Shown: positions 49,230 to 63,064 of the stretch, piece after piece
Layout of the letters: every line of letters begins with the position of its first letter
Numbering within the stretch: position 1 is the first letter of the stretch
NCBI GenBank assembly: GCA_011009095.1
Contig: VTPC01002345.1
Coordinates: 293,740-357,739, forward strand
From: Ignelater luminosus
Lineage: Eukaryota > Arthropoda > Insecta > Coleoptera > Elateridae
DNA: 64,000 nt
Direction of reading: 5' to 3'
Notes under the pieces: generated by a model
What the model saw: only the letters and a program-made list of their open reading frames with translations
The model's database searches: none
Told to the model about the DNA's origin: nothing
Program-made: the position numbers and the translations under genes

Positions 49230-50790
49230 ACACATGAAAGAATATCGAGAACCACCCAGGAAGAAAACAAAAAAAGTCAGAAATCAAAAAGATGTAAAAG
49301 ATAAATGGGAAAACTGAAATAAAGAATGCTGCGGAACATCAAAAGTCACAAACAGAAATTGGAAAAAAAAGCTGGTAGAACACAAATAAAAGAAAAAGGT
49401 GGCCGTGAATTATATAAAAGAACAACGAAAGAAGCAAAAACTGTGGTCAAATTTTTAACACAAAATGAAAGAGAACTTCCAAGATAATCAAAAATTATTT
49501 TATGAAAAATGAAGCAATTAATACCTTAAACGTCAAAGACAAAAATTAAGCAATATTGGCCAAAGAAAACTGAACGCGATAAATGATTATCATAAAATAG
49601 AAGAAATGACAGAGCAAGAACTCAACAAAAAGCAATCAGGAAAATTAAAAATGGAAAACCCTCAGGGAAAGATGAAATAACATCCAAAATGGTGAGAAAC
49701 ACGGATGGGAAGACAAAAGAAGAGTTAAGAAAACTCCTCGACGACATACTTGTCAGAATGGACATACCTAAAGACTGGAATAAGGCAATTACAACGCTAC
49801 TATAATAAGAATGGGGATTGCAAGAAATTGTAAAAATTACAAGTTCATAACAGTTCTGTCCATACCAGCGAAGTTATAAGTGAAGATCATCAAAGAAAGA
49901 ATAAGAAAAGTCACAGAAAATACATTAGAAGAAAGACAAAACGGTTTTAGAAAAGATTTTATGTGATATGCATGATATCTTTATGTTAAGACAAATTACA
50001 GACAATAGCCAAAGACAAAGAAATACCTTCCTTACCTCAAAGGAAAACTATGTTCAGGCCAGGTAACATCATTTAACTTTGAACTGGTAGGTGACTTAAC
50101 AAATTGAATTTCTTAGTTATTTTTACTCGAATTCACTGGATAAATGTTTTAGGAGGTGAAGTAGGTTATTATAAGTCCTATAGTACTAATAACTCAATTA
50201 AGCATTAAAGTTGTGTAATCAATTCTAGACAATTCCGTAAAAATAGCAAAAGACAAGATAAAAAACTACAAAATTTGAATATAATGATAAGCGAATTGAA
50301 GAAAATAAGCATGAAGATAAACACCAAAACGACGAAGGCGATGATAATAGCAGCAAAAACAACAATGTTTGAATACGTGGGAGCTAAAGTAAAAAGCAAG
50401 AGAGAGAGAGAAAACAGATGGTAAAAACGATAAAATTAACTAACGACTATGAACTTTCACTGAAAGAAATTAAAGTCGGTCAAATGCATTGAAAATGAGA
50501 TTCCTACAAAAAATAAAGGGAGAAACGAGAACAGACAAAATTAGAATCAAGACGTTTAAAACACCGCTAGGAGTGAAGCCCATAGACGAAAGCATAAGAC
50601 AAAGACAATTAGGATGGTTCGGATATTTGTGTGGAGTGCCAGAAGACAGCCTATTCAAAAAACTGCTTGAAGCTAGAACCCAGCAGAAAAATAAGATAGG
50701 AAGATCAACAAAAAAGGTAGGCCAAGGAATGGAGCCCAAGACAGAAAAAATGGAGCAAGAAGTATAAATTGGGAAAACTTAATGATAGAA
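49230..50790 (+). pseudogene. LINE relic with pre-RT, partial RT and C-terminal domain
   Basis: The plus strand holds stop-broken pieces in family order: ENQKLFYEK..., EEMTEQELN then AIRKIKNGKPSGKDEITSKMV (the K-N-G-K-x-x-G-x-D/E motif) near 49600-49690, LVRMDIPKDWNKAITTLL, and near the end an open frame (50489-50767) with MRFLQKIKGETRTDKIR, RQLGWFGYLCGV and LFKKLLEARTQQKNKIGR. These match the MRxLRxIxGxTRxDxIRN and LRWFGHVxRM blocks of RTE-like endonuclease-reverse transcriptases. The endonuclease and central RT are missing or unreadable. No target duplication was found. Confidence 0.72.
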
Positions 50791-50794
50791 TGAA

Positions 50795-53700
50795 TAAGTA
50801 AAGGGTGCAATATTATTGTGAACTATAAATTTCTAACTATATCAAGAGGCAAAATCAATGCTATCAGACTGCGAATTTTGACGTGAAGATTAAAATTTAA
50901 GCAAAATTACTATCCATTTTTTGGTGTAAAACAGATAAATTGAGCCTTTTCCTTAGGCTCCAAATCTAAAATCAAAAGTTATCTTAACGTTTCTTCAGTA
51001 GTAAGTATTCTCTCCATTTTGCTACAAAAGAAACAAACCGAATGGTTTATTTATGGAAATAGAAAAATCCATATGACTTTTCTGGTATTCTTTCCGGTTT
51101 GATTCCCATTTAGATTAGTTTTCATTAAAACGTGATTGATTAACTATCTTACACTAGTATTCTTTTCTTTCAATTCGTTTTATAAAACATGGCTTATAGA
51201 CAGTTTTTCAAAGAATGAAACAAAAAAAAAGATGAGAAGCCATAAAATGATAAGTTACGAATTCAAAGTTATTACCTATGTTTGACAATAAATAAGTTCA
51301 ATTATTTTAATAGTAAATCATTTCTTCATTTTTTAACACAGAAGCACGCAAAAGTTGTAAATTACCACTATTAAATGACTATGCTTTGGCATTAAACGAG
51401 CAGTTTTATTTTACCGACAATTATCATCTGATCAAGTTTTGCAGAACCTCATATTTACGAGTTGTATCGCAAATTTTACGACATGTTATGCTTTTGAGAC
51501 AGGTGGAAGCCTTGCAACAATGAATGTAGCGTTGCAACCTCCACAAGCTATAAAATGAACTTTTATAAATGCTTCACTTCGTGTACCGGAATTTATCGGA
51601 CATAATAAGCAAAAAAAATCCAGAACAGTTTACTGATCGGCAATCAAACTACAAAGCCATTTAAATTTTTAATAAAAATTGCTATTTTCTCATTTCGAAA
51701 GGCTACGGGAATTTTTACCATGAATGGACAATTTATGTTATTTATGATATATAGCAGGGACCCAAAGTTTAAAATAGATAAAACCATAAAAGAAAAAGTC
51801 AAGTGAGTCGTCAAATCTGTAGGAAACCTTTAATTGTAGTTTAGAAGGCTTTCGAAATGACCCCCCATAATAAATGGCTGTTAGAAGTGCAGAGACCAAC
51901 GTTTCTTATCGGGTATTTATAACTGCCAGACTTTTAGTGAAAGATCATGGCCTACCTGTAAGGGTAACAAAAACGAATGCCTGGTTGTTTCTTGAACGGC
52001 AGATGCTCGATTTTTCTTCAATCAGTGTTAGCAGCTTCAAAGATTTGAAATGCATTAAAAGCATGTGTGCTATAACAATTTGAAGGACGAAGGTAAATCT
52101 TGGATAATAAATTATTCTTTCTATCGTACTTACAATAAACATAGTAATAAATTAATAATCTTACTTTAATGAATGTACAAGATGCAATATTTCAATCTAA
52201 TAACAATTTTATAATAATGCACATAATGGTTTTTTTATTAAAATCTATTTGCATTATAATAAGATTTTAATTGAATTCTTGACATACATTTACTATGTAA
52301 AATACTATAGAGAATGTAAATGACCAGCTTTAACATTTATTTTAGAAACTTACACAATATTTTTTATTATTATTTATTTCGGATCCCTACAAAAATTGAT
52401 AAAAACTCAGTTATACACAATTATTTTGAATTGTTATCTTACAATACAATCAGATAGCATAATGTAAATGTACAGGGTGACTCATTTTCCACTTTACACA
52501 CTCTTGTAATTGTCAGGTTTATTTCGAAATCATATAAACTGTACAAACTTTTAAAGATAATAATCTTTCTTTTAATATTTTTGAAGCAATGAAATTGCTT
52601 TGCAATAATCTACCGCGAATATAAATAGATAAATCATTAAAGAGTTTGTTTGTTTGCAGTTGTTGAAAACTGGATAGATACATTAATTACTATAACGATC
52701 TAATAATAATGGAGTGGAAAAATGATGGTGCTGTTTATTTTAATGAGTGATGCTATTATAACCTGTATAGGCTTTTATACCAGGTTCGCTTAGTCTAGGG
52801 GGTATAATATGTATACTGGATATTCCAAGTTATTCACCTAAATTCCAAATCGAATTCAAAATGCATATCTTGTTTAAGTACAACTTCTATTTGAAATGAA
52901 TGTTCCAAAAGTTCGAAGTAAGCTTTAATTGCCAATACGAAATGCAACATTGAATCAGTAAAACGTTTAAGCTGTGGGCAAAAACTCGACATTAGCACTC
53001 GGTTTAATATTTAAGTGGACTTACCTTTATTTACCTCGTTGATTTTGCAATTGGCTCATAATTTTTCTATTTGCATATAAAATTAGCAAACGTACAGATA
53101 CAGTCGACAGCTCACTTAATTATTATAAGTGAATGAGCAAACACTGACATAATCCTACTTTTCCTTTTAATCTTTTGCATTAATTTAACAAAGATAAAAA
53201 CGGGACATAAAAATTATTTAAACACATAATGCATAAGCAATTCTATGAAGAAATCAATTAAATATTCCAATAAAAGGCATTAAAATTCATACAAGTAAAA
53301 GGAAGATAATTGCATGTAAATAGTTAGTAATAATTGTTCATTACAACAAATAGCAATTACCAACAAGGTGATAATTTCGATTTATAGCTTAACTGTCACT
53401 TGTAAATTTAAATCAATTATTGTTAATATGCATTACATTAAAGAGCATTTAAAAATAATTAATTCTTATAAATTATTAAAAGCGGATGTGGTAAACTAGT
53501 AGGTGTGCAAACAAATCATTATTTTCATTAATCATTTCTTGATTGTTTAATTAAAGTAACTTCCAAAGGTATAAAATAATTTAAAACATTAGTAAAAATT
53601 TTAATTTTCATTTTAAATTCTAAACGAGAAAAAATTAGCTCTACCACAAATACATTATCGTATGAAATACGAGGAAATCAAGATTCAGTGAAATAATACA

Positions 53701-56700
53701 ATCTGTAGGTGTAATTTTATGAGTGTATCGATTCTATGGGTGTAAATACATATCAATAAATTCTACAACCTACCAATTAAGTGGAAAACATATTTCATAT
53801 TTTTGCCTAAAACTATGAATTCGGTAAATTATGTATCCGAAATTGATATTTTTAAGAATATCAGTTTGCAAAATGTACAGTTCTATCAGAACAATAGCGT
53901 CAGATATTTTATTTATTTATCTTCTATCCTTTTTCTTTAGTTTATAGTGGCAAAAGGATATATTTGCATACCTTTGCTGAAACACTATTTCCGAATATTC
54001 TTTTTTCAAATATATTTGCACGTACTATTGATATTGAATTAAGTTCTTCGTTTGCTAGCTTACCAAAAAGTAGTATACTCATTTGAATGATACTATAATT
54101 AACAATAGCTATCTACATCTTTCCAAACAGCAAAGCTTTTCTTAATTAGCCAAACACAATAATCCGCTATACCCGCTCTTTGGGCTTTTCTTGGTTCTAT
54201 TGACCAAAAGACTACTTTGTATAAATCGTTCACTTGTAATAGACTTGATTGCTATTGTTCAGTACTAGAGTATGTTCTACGGTCATTCGATTAACGTATT
54301 TAGCTAAAATTGAACAGTCTAAGATACAGATAGGCATTCAAGGTTGAATTGTCTCATAGTCAAAGGCCAAAGCTAAATTTGGTTAAATTTCTGCTTCAAA
54401 GTTAGTTTTTTTTGCTAATGAGAGTCAATTCTAACTCGGTAGACAAATCTGTTCACTTAGTTAGAATCTTGATCACTTAGACTTCCAAAACACTTTCCAT
54501 AAAGAATTCTTTATTTAAAACTTAAAAGTTTCATGATTTTGGTCTGCTAACAAGATGAAGTTTTGATTCATTTTGATGAGTTTTTGATGTCGATTTTACT
54601 TTATTTAGTATGCAAAACCTCCAGGTTTGGAAAATGTGCTTCACATTAGAAACATCACGACTCCCCAGTAGATTTAGTTAGAGAAAAAATCCAAAACGCA
54701 AGTCTTTCATAAGTTCTAGCGTTAAGAATCTTCTATTCAGAAGTTAAGATGCCTGTCAGAATCAGTTACTCGATCCCTAACATTATAGTATTTCTGTGTA
54801 TGAATTCACGTTGCCTAGCAGTTATCAAAACAAAATTTCTAAGCCGCATTGCCGTGTAAACAAAGGCTACTTGCAAAATGCGTCAGGAAATGTCAATAAT
54901 AGCAAGCCAAAACCCAGAATAATCTTGTGGGAATAGTAAACTTCAGCAGCAACAGATTGAGAAGCAGGCAAAAATGTCCAAACCCTACAGCTAAATGGAA
55001 AACACTGAAATCTTCAACAAATATATTGGAAAGCACAGAGAAAAGACAGAAGCACTTCACCACCCATCTTAGAACTTTGCGGGTTGAGAAGTCAAAACGG
55101 TGCAATATTAACTATGCACTATAAGTAGCACTACAGCTTGTAAAAAAGTTTGGGAATCATGGAGGGAATCAATTCCATTATCCTCGGAAAGCAACAGTTA
55201 CCATTATTCCTTCAAACGTCAAATAATTGATCATTCTATTCTCTGATATCAATCTATAAGAATATACTAAGCGGGGATCAAAGCGTTTATCAAAGTTGCC
55301 AAACGTTATACTGAAAACTTCTGATGGTTTAATTTGCAATAATTAGTCCATTGTTAACTTCGCGTGCTACTCCCACACCCCCCAGGATATGTATATAGAA
55401 TAGAACAAAAAATAGAAATTCTGTTCAAAAGATCTCTCTAACTGTAACCTCAGGGTTTTTATCAAAAACCTGAGAAATCTAAAATAACTTAAATTATAGA
55501 AATTGGCTAACTGGTTGTTTTGTAATTTCTTGCATTATTCAAAATTAATTCTAAATAAACAAAAAGATTCTTATTTAAACTAAACATTTAGTTAGTACAT
55601 CCTCCATACAATAAATAATACCGCTCATATTTTAATCATTTCAAAGAACTTTTTGGTTAATAATCTCTCATATTTTGATTAGTTTCAGCGGCAAAAATTC
55701 CTTTGAACTGTAAAGGAGCGTTATGAAGACGTATAAACTTTCAGTCATTAATTTAGTTCCTGGTAACCAGCATCGCAGGCAAGAAGAACTCTGCAATTGA
55801 GTTATTAGATGTGGTTAAATAAGGATACATAAATTACAGCATACAAAGATTAACAAAGGGTAAGTGCCGTTGCTGTGAAGCTTTAATAGGGGCTCCGCTG
55901 CTAACAATAAGTCCTGAAGAAATATTTAGTCGGAATCACGTTTATGTCTGTTAATGGCTAGTACCTTCGGCTAATTAAAAAGAGGAAGCATTGTTGTATT
56001 CGAAACATCCGAATTAATTAAGATGAACGATTTTCTTATGCAAATATTATGTGAATTTAATATCAAGGACTAATTTCGGGCCACCACAAAAGAACCACAA
56101 CTTCAAGAATTTAATAGTTTGCTATGCAGCTGCTCTAAATTTACAAAATGTGTCTAATAATTGCTTTAAATTAAAATTTCAGAAAAATTAAAATTAAGTG
56201 ACAAAATTATTAATTAATAGTGGAATAAAAGTAGATTTTAGATATTTTATATTGCATCTGTTAAAGTTAGTAACTGTTTCTCTTCATTGTTTTTGTATTC
56301 CATTAGGATTTTGGTCTACTTTAGTTTTACTAATATTGTAGCATTTTATTCTACCAATTCCAGTTAAGGTACTATTGGAATAACAGCGAAGATTGTTGCA
56401 CGGTGGTTTGTTATCTTCTTTTCAAGTTTGAAGAATACTTGCCTAACAAAAGCATAACCAAAGAAGTCAAATTATCGTCATTTCTGTTTTTTAGGATGGA
56501 AGTAGGACGTTATAAGCTTTTTGCCTTTTCACCCTGTTGATTAGAATGTGGATGAATACAGCAGCGCTAGTGGCATGACATGATTCAATATAGTCCCGAT
56601 GAGAATTGATTGTGTCGTGGTAGTTGAAGTGATTTGTAATTAGACAGTCTCATTAATTAATCAATTAATTATTGATTGGAGGTCGTTTATATTTATGGAT

Positions 56701-57760
56701 GGAGAGTTAATTGTGCTCAGCCGTTTTTTTTCAGGGTAACTTCTTCACGTTTCAGGTTATGGAAATTGAGCTAAGGTGATAAACGTCTATGTGCTGACAA
56801 AGGCTGTAGCAGAAAAAGGACCTCTATAATCCGCAATCTACTGACCTGACATTTTGGGAGGTGTTTGGAAGCGCAATCATCAAACCAGTAAGGCAGCATA
56901 TATCCGACAATAGTAGTCGAGCCCCTCCTCTAGGCATGGATGTCCATGTTGCAACTCGAGGATAGGAATTTCCAGTCCGGATTAGACAGATACATACATC
57001 ACTCGCAGCAGGATGAACGCTGAACGTTCATTACTTAGAGCATATAAATTTCAATTTTCAGTATTCCAGACTGGCAAATCCTAGAATGAGTTAAGTCACA
57101 TCTAAATCAACCTTTCAGGCCATTTCTCGTATTTGTTGCTTTTTTGTCTTAAATTGAAAGATTCGCAGATAGCATGGGTAAGACTCTCCCTACAAACAAT
57201 ATAAGGATCATTCTCAACCTTTCATATAAAATAAGCCAAACGCTTTCTTCCACTACGGATACTCTTCATATGCCGGTGTCTAAAGAATGGTTCTGTTCTT
57301 AGAAAAAGTTTTAACAATGACAGATTCAAGCCAACGATGATTACGTTTGGTTGGAGGTCCCCATACGTACGACATACATACAACTCCTTAGTTGAGTCGT
57401 AACTTTGATTCTTGATCGAGTTTTAGATTTCCATGCCAAGCCAAAGTGTTGTAGGTTCAGACGAATATTGCGTTTTGAATTTTGATCATGGAAATAGCAT
57501 CGAATGTATTAGCTTTCTCCTATTCCTTTGCCTTCTTCCTTTAAGTACAACAGAAGTCTTGCGCTTGGCATAATTCAAATATTCAGTTATCAGGCTTCTA
57601 CATTAGATCTTAACAGTTGTTAATTTTATTTTCTCCCAGTAAGCCTTGCCAAGGTAGCGGATAAAGCATTTGAAAATATTAAAGCAAAATTTGCTGGATG
57701 ATATGTTATCCTCAGAAGCTATAGTTCAGTAAAACAGTAATCTCGTCAAATACATAACAG
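50795..57760. other. Long AT-rich stretch, no gene recognised
   Basis: Only short random-looking ORFs. At 52468-52490 TACAGGGTGACTCATTTTCC is a typical MITE-like terminus. Around 56.7-57.0 kb a slightly G+C-richer piece has no frame I can identify. The segment 57.1-57.5 kb read on the minus strand suggests a decayed coding relic but could not be assigned. Confidence 0.45.
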
Positions 57761-57767
57761 ATTATAC

Positions 57768-57840
57768 CAGTTATTCTCAACAGGTGTTCCTAGGAACACT
57801 AGCGTTCTTATTGTGAGTGTTCCACAAAATTATGAAAGAC
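57768..57840 (+). mobile_element. hAT-type terminal fragment
   Basis: Begins CAGTTATTCTCAACAGGTG and continues with GTTCC/GGAAC repeats and ACAAAATTATGAAAGAC. This is the layout of a large group of hAT transposon ends (CAGTGGTTCTCAACC..., alternating GGTTCC/GGAACC, then AAAATTxTGAAAGA). It contains a perfect 16-bp palindrome, GTGTTCCTAGGAACAC, at 57784-57799. The opposite end was not found, so this is probably a solitary end or a strongly decayed MITE. Confidence 0.45.
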
Positions 57841-58048
57841 CAAAAAAGAAAGAAATTTGTATTAAAATTATTGTCAGTTTCTTGACTGAATCATTTTGTA
57901 TATGTGTTATTTTAAGATATCATAATGACCGCCAACATATACTAATTTTCTTGTTCTCAGGGTATATCACTGTACGTTCAAGTATCTTTGAGATCTGCCG
58001 CTCATTCTTTTGATAGTGTCCAATATTCCATCTAATTTCTTTTTCGCA

Positions 58049-58066
58049 GCCCCATGTTGGGCGCCA
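58049..58066 (-). other. tRNA-Lys-type primer-binding-site-like sequence
   Basis: Read on the minus strand it is TGGCGCCCAACATGGGGC, one base from the TGGCGCCCAACGTGGGGC primer-binding site used by many LTR retroelements primed by tRNA-Lys. If real, a 5' LTR would lie immediately to its right (from 58067) and the internal region to its left. No gag or pol frame is seen on the left, so only a remnant could remain. Confidence 0.35.
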
Positions 58067-59262
58067 TTATTATATGTATTTAATGACTTCAGAATGTCAA
58101 GATGATCCAATATATGATAATATACTTTGACAGGAAGATCTTATAGTAATTCAAGCCTCTTTGTACATATGAACTCGTACCATTTTCTATTAAATTCGGC
58201 GTTAAGCTTGATTGTTAAACAATAATAATGATCTTATCTTAGAAACGATAAAATTAATAAAGTTAACAACTGGCTCCAAATTTGTATCCAAAATCTTCAT
58301 GAAAACTTTATTTTATCTTATTATATCTATTTTAGATTTAAAGATATCATTACTGGATCTGCCCATTATTTTGGAAATAAATTTCCGATTCTATTTATAG
58401 ACATTTGCCAAAACTGCCACTTCTATAGGTATGTTTTGAAAATCTTAAATATAAAAATATCAAACATTAAAAATTGTTAAAGTTATAAACGTAATTAAAC
58501 TCTCGAGAGATGCATTTTATACATGTACATTACACTTTTTCTTTTTAAAAACTAGCTGCAATCGGCTTACTAATTACCCGTCAATTACCTCGTACGTATG
58601 AACATACATTGTCAACAGTGCTATTTCTCCGATTCCAATAAACAGCAAATTAACAACTTTTACTGTGCCAGTTCAACTTCAAACTATTTTTATGATCATT
58701 CGTTAATTGCGATTTATTGAATAACGCTGCATAATTATTGCTGACTTTGATTTCAATTACAGTACGAGACTTGCCAAGCATGTAACTGGATTATCTAGTT
58801 GAATGCGTTTTAACCTTACGCAAGTTTTTACGAACACAATTATTGTGCAGCCTACTAGCAGTTGTCGCGATAAGGATACCTTTGAAAAGCTAGTTTCTTC
58901 TCTTACTAATGTTTGCATTAAATTAATTATTAATGCAGCTGTATTCTCAATAATTGGAAAATTGCATTCTCAAGATATTCAAATTAGATTACCTTTAAAT
59001 AAAACCTGCTTCATCCTCGCTACCAAATAAAAGATTTGTACTATAAATCAAATATTTCGGTGATTTGAAAATAACCACCAATAAAACTTCCAAGAAATAA
59101 TATAAAATTTGTTTGAGCACGAAATCTTCAAAAATTACCTATATAGTAATTTTTTCGTTCTTAAGTTTTGGAAAGGTTCCCATTAATTAGATTAAATCAA
59201 GAAAAGATTCTATTCTAGTTCTTTTAGATTTTGTTGTAAAATAATAAAGTAAATAAATTGTT

Positions 59263-59700
59263 TTGTATCTTTTACCAGGGGTGAATGGGGCAGGCGGGTC
59301 AGTGCCACTTTCTCAGCGAAATCGGACTAATGTTAATCGATAAAATTTGTAATCCTCTTTCGAAATTGAGATCTTACGATTTCGCATTATATAACAAGAC
59401 CACCACGTTGGGCACCGCCCGTAGAATTTCCAACTTCCCAGGCTGGTCTTTCCTGATATACGCAACCGCGTTCCCATCGGACCCCGAAAAAACAGACAAA
59501 GGAGTCTCCTTGGAACGCAGCCAAAATGCTACTTCTTTATTTGTTTCCCGGGACTCAAGACTAACTCTTCTTGATTCCCATCATCTTTACTTTAAAAATG
59601 TTTCCACATTTTATAATCAGATTAATTTGCTTTTACAGGGTATTCGTGATCAGGCGGTCACAACTCAAACACGTGTTGGTCAGGTCATTTTAAATTGAAA
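59263..59700 (-). other. G+C-richer block with an ORF; possible solitary LTR with primer-binding site
   Basis: Plus strand: an ORF of 137 codons (59285-59698) with no recognisable domain. Minus strand: an LTR-like order of signals, namely TTATAAA (about 59615-59609), AATAAA (59541-59536), and at 59417-59403 CGGTGCCCAACGTGG, close to a tRNA-Lys-type primer-binding site. A similar site in the same orientation lies 1.35 kb to the left. The reading as a 5' LTR ending at about 59418 is an inference. The ORF could instead be an exon, since an acceptor-like TTTTACCAG lies at about 59271-59279. Confidence 0.3.
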
Positions 59701-59704
59701 ACCA

Positions 59705-62700
59705 ATCATTATGAAGATGAAGATTGTAATTACTATAAGCTAATTATTAAGTTATCTAATTTGACAAGAAAAATATATCAAGAGGTTAAGTTTCATTAAC
59801 GCAGAATTTTAATGCAATATGCATCTGAATGAGTGGATGGTGGTTTCGTAACGATTGATTTTCAAATATAATTGTTATGTTCATCAAACATTTTCGACTT
59901 AAAATGACTTGATCAATACCTACTTAAGTTTTGGTCGTTTGAGGACATGAGGCGCGGATCATGCTTATAGTCATATTGGCTTTTTAATAAACATTTAAAT
60001 TAGTAAGAAATGTACACCTTATTAACAACTTGGTCATTTCTTTGCAATTTTTGACTTTTTCATATCCCTATGAATTAAAATTCAGAAGAAGGCTCGAGTC
60101 TTCAATTGCTATTTCCTGGTCTGAAGATAACACACTTCTGAAGATTTCCCAGGAATTTCTGCACGGGAATTCTTGAGTCAGAAACCATACACGGCAAGTA
60201 CTGATTGTCCAAAGAAGTTAATTGAAGCCCACTTGGAGTGAAAATGAAACAAATCTGTAGCGTCGGACAAAGAAAGACTTTGTCAAAATTTCCAAACGCC
60301 TGACACTAATTTTAAAATGCGAACTTACAACAACTTATGTTATTTCGATATCGTATGGAAACTAACTATAAGTTATCAGTGATAGGTTTCTTGATAGCTC
60401 AGCTCTCAATAGATTTGCATCTTCCTCGAATTCTTGATAATTTTCCGTTCAACTATCCGAATTGTATTTTTCTTTTCTTTAGACTCCAGTTAGAAAAATG
60501 CAAACGAAAAGAAAATACAAAAACAGAATTAAGAACCACGTTGTTTCATACCTGAGATCAAGTTCACTGAAATTCCTATAATTAGCGGTCTTGCAGTCTT
60601 TTTTGCAAAGGTAATCGGTTTTAGGTTAAATTCCAAATCACCCCATGGATTTCTTGATGTTCTTGGTATTCTCACATATACCTCAAATGTTTCTTTCTGA
60701 AATTGAGATCGAGAAGCTTTTCCTCTCATATACTAAAATGGATCTTACTAATTGTTTTTTGAATTGTATCAGATTTCCAAAAGATCATTACTCTTTGTAT
60801 CATACCTAATAAAATACATTTTCTGATAACAAAACTCTTTAAGAAACGAGTCCCGTACTGAGCTAGCAATTTCTCGGTTTCTGCATGGTTTTGCGTCTAA
60901 GACTCTATGTATCCTGCGTACTTCTGAATACTACTGGTACAGTTTTCTGCATTAACAATGTTGTACTTAGTATACTTTTTAAAGAAAAGGATTAATCGAA
61001 TATACAAAAGTCTAATTTTTTGCACGAGTCTTCTTTATCTGTAATTTTTCGAAAATAGGTTTCTTTCGTTTAGATTTCGCCAAGAATTGATTTTAATCTT
61101 TTTGATACAAATAAAATTCAAAACTACAGTGCTGTCAGTTGTATAATTTTCTTTTTCGATTTCTAAAGAATGTTTGTAAAATCTTGTTCTTCTGTCATTG
61201 CTTCAGTATACAATATATTGGTACTAACAATTAACATTGTGCGTTTCCTACACTTAATCCACCTTTTGCTTTTGTTTTGTAATCCGTTACTTTTTATTTT
61301 TACTTTAGTTTCTTTTAGATTTTTTTCTTATTGTGCACCTATTTTACTTTTTAAAAACTAATTTCAACTCGCTTGTAAGCCACAGCGCCGTAGGAGTAAT
61401 CTTTTCTGTAAGAAATAACAAATCATTTAAAGAGTTTTAAGTTGTCAAACCTTACAACCCTTAAAATGCCTTAAACTCATATTTTCAACAATTAAGTGTC
61501 TGTTTTACTTTTCAAGAAAGCTTCAACAATCCTATCACGTCAGGTAAATGAAGGAAATTTTGAGTTATTCCTGAGAGATCTTGTATTTACTGTGGGAATT
61601 TAGATCACATCCGTTACAAACTGTTATGGTTTTTTCAATTAAGATTTTCAACGTCATTTCCTAGTAAAATACGAGGTGTTTGACACAGGACGTCGTTTCA
61701 GTATTTTAATTACAAAACTTACGAGTCTGAACATTTGCCAAATTTCTGTCAAATTTTATTCGTTCGTTGTACTCTTCTATCATGTTATAATCCGTAGTAG
61801 CTATGTTATATCCGTAAAACACGAGCTAGATTAACAGAAAAGACGACTAAAAATTCCATTAACGTTTGTCAACAACCAGACGTTTTTATCAGCAGTAAAT
61901 TCAACTCGTACATTGCTTCTTTATTTAGATGTAAAAATTTATATGCAAAACGAATATGTATACACATGTCTAAAAGTAAGTGGATTTCCGCTCGTAAATA
62001 TTAAATTAAAAATTTAAAGTGGCTCACTTGATAAAGTTCCCCTGCAACTCATTTTTAAGCGTGTATGTCTACAATTTTTTACATTCTTTATAATTTTGAA
62101 AACCCTGATGTACTTTCAAGTTTATCTTATGGAATCTCAAACGACATTTTTATGAAGTAAAAGTTCCTACAATAGATTATTTTTATTATCTGGAACGCCA
62201 TACTGTCTCTGAAGGTATATTTTTAGATGACTTGTGGCAGTTCAACTTCTTGAAGTCTATCAGATGCTTCTTTTCTGTTTAGAATTTACGGTCACATTTT
62301 GTTCAAGTTCATTCTCTTGTATTCATTTTGAAACGCTTATGTCGTAAACGTAAACCTAATCTACATCTAAATGTTCCTTTTTGAGGAAATTTAAAACCTA
62401 CGAACGCATCAACTGAAAGCTCGTTTAAAACTAAATCTGGCAACATAAATCTCCTTAATGAGAATTCCTGAACGCAAAAACTTTTGTTTTGAATTCCTCA
62501 TTCATGTTTCTGATAATTAAGAAACGTCTTCGATGTTTACCGTTTGTATTATAAAACAGAAGAAATCAAAATTTCTAAAAATACCGTTATAACAACACGA
62601 GGATTTAAATCGTAAAGTTACTTTTATTATTGTTTTTGTCACACCTAATAAAAACTAAAAACACTATAGTAAAGTTAATACAAGATCAGAATTTAAAACT

Positions 62701-62815
62701 CACCGTAAATTATAAATGAAATCTTTTGTCACATGGTCTCCATCCAAACAATGTTGAATAAATCATCGACCGATATCAAGAAACTCGTTTAGATTCACCA
62801 GATTCAATCAACACA
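59705..62815. other. AT-rich stretch, no gene recognised
   Basis: Only short ORFs with no motif. No repeat family recognised. Confidence 0.45.
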
Positions 62816-62819
62816 AACA

Positions 62820-63060
62820 CAAACAAATGTCAAGTTCTTTGGCAAAATTTGGCGGTTTTGCCTTTAGCGTATTCGCGAAGTACGACTTGCGCAACAGAAA
62901 AACTTTCATACGTCCTCGTCGTACGGCAACCGACGCGGGATTGAAACTTGGGATTAAGTTGTGTCGAACGGAGGCTGACAGCCAACAGAGTACCTACTTT
63001 TCTGCCTCCTTCTGACTCCAAGAGGTCTTCAAGCTGTCCCCTTCTGGTATCCAATCTTTA
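62820..63060. promoter_or_regulatory. CpG-enriched block, candidate promoter or exon
   Basis: About 17 CpGs in the first 150 bp, with ORFs on both strands (62827-63015 plus, 62830-63054 minus) that look like by-products of composition. On the minus strand a GTAGGT donor-like site occurs within the block, and a strong donor-like CAG-GTAAGA lies at about 63672-63664. A minus-strand first exon is therefore possible. No product can be named. Confidence 0.25.
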
Positions 63061-63064
63061 CGAT

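Noticed and set aside
59263-59665. Similar words CTTTTACCAGGGG...CAGGCGGGTCA (59263) and CTTTTACAGGG...CAGGCGGTCA (59634) as a direct repeat
   Set aside because: The match is short and gapped and does not extend, so it is too weak to call an LTR pair.
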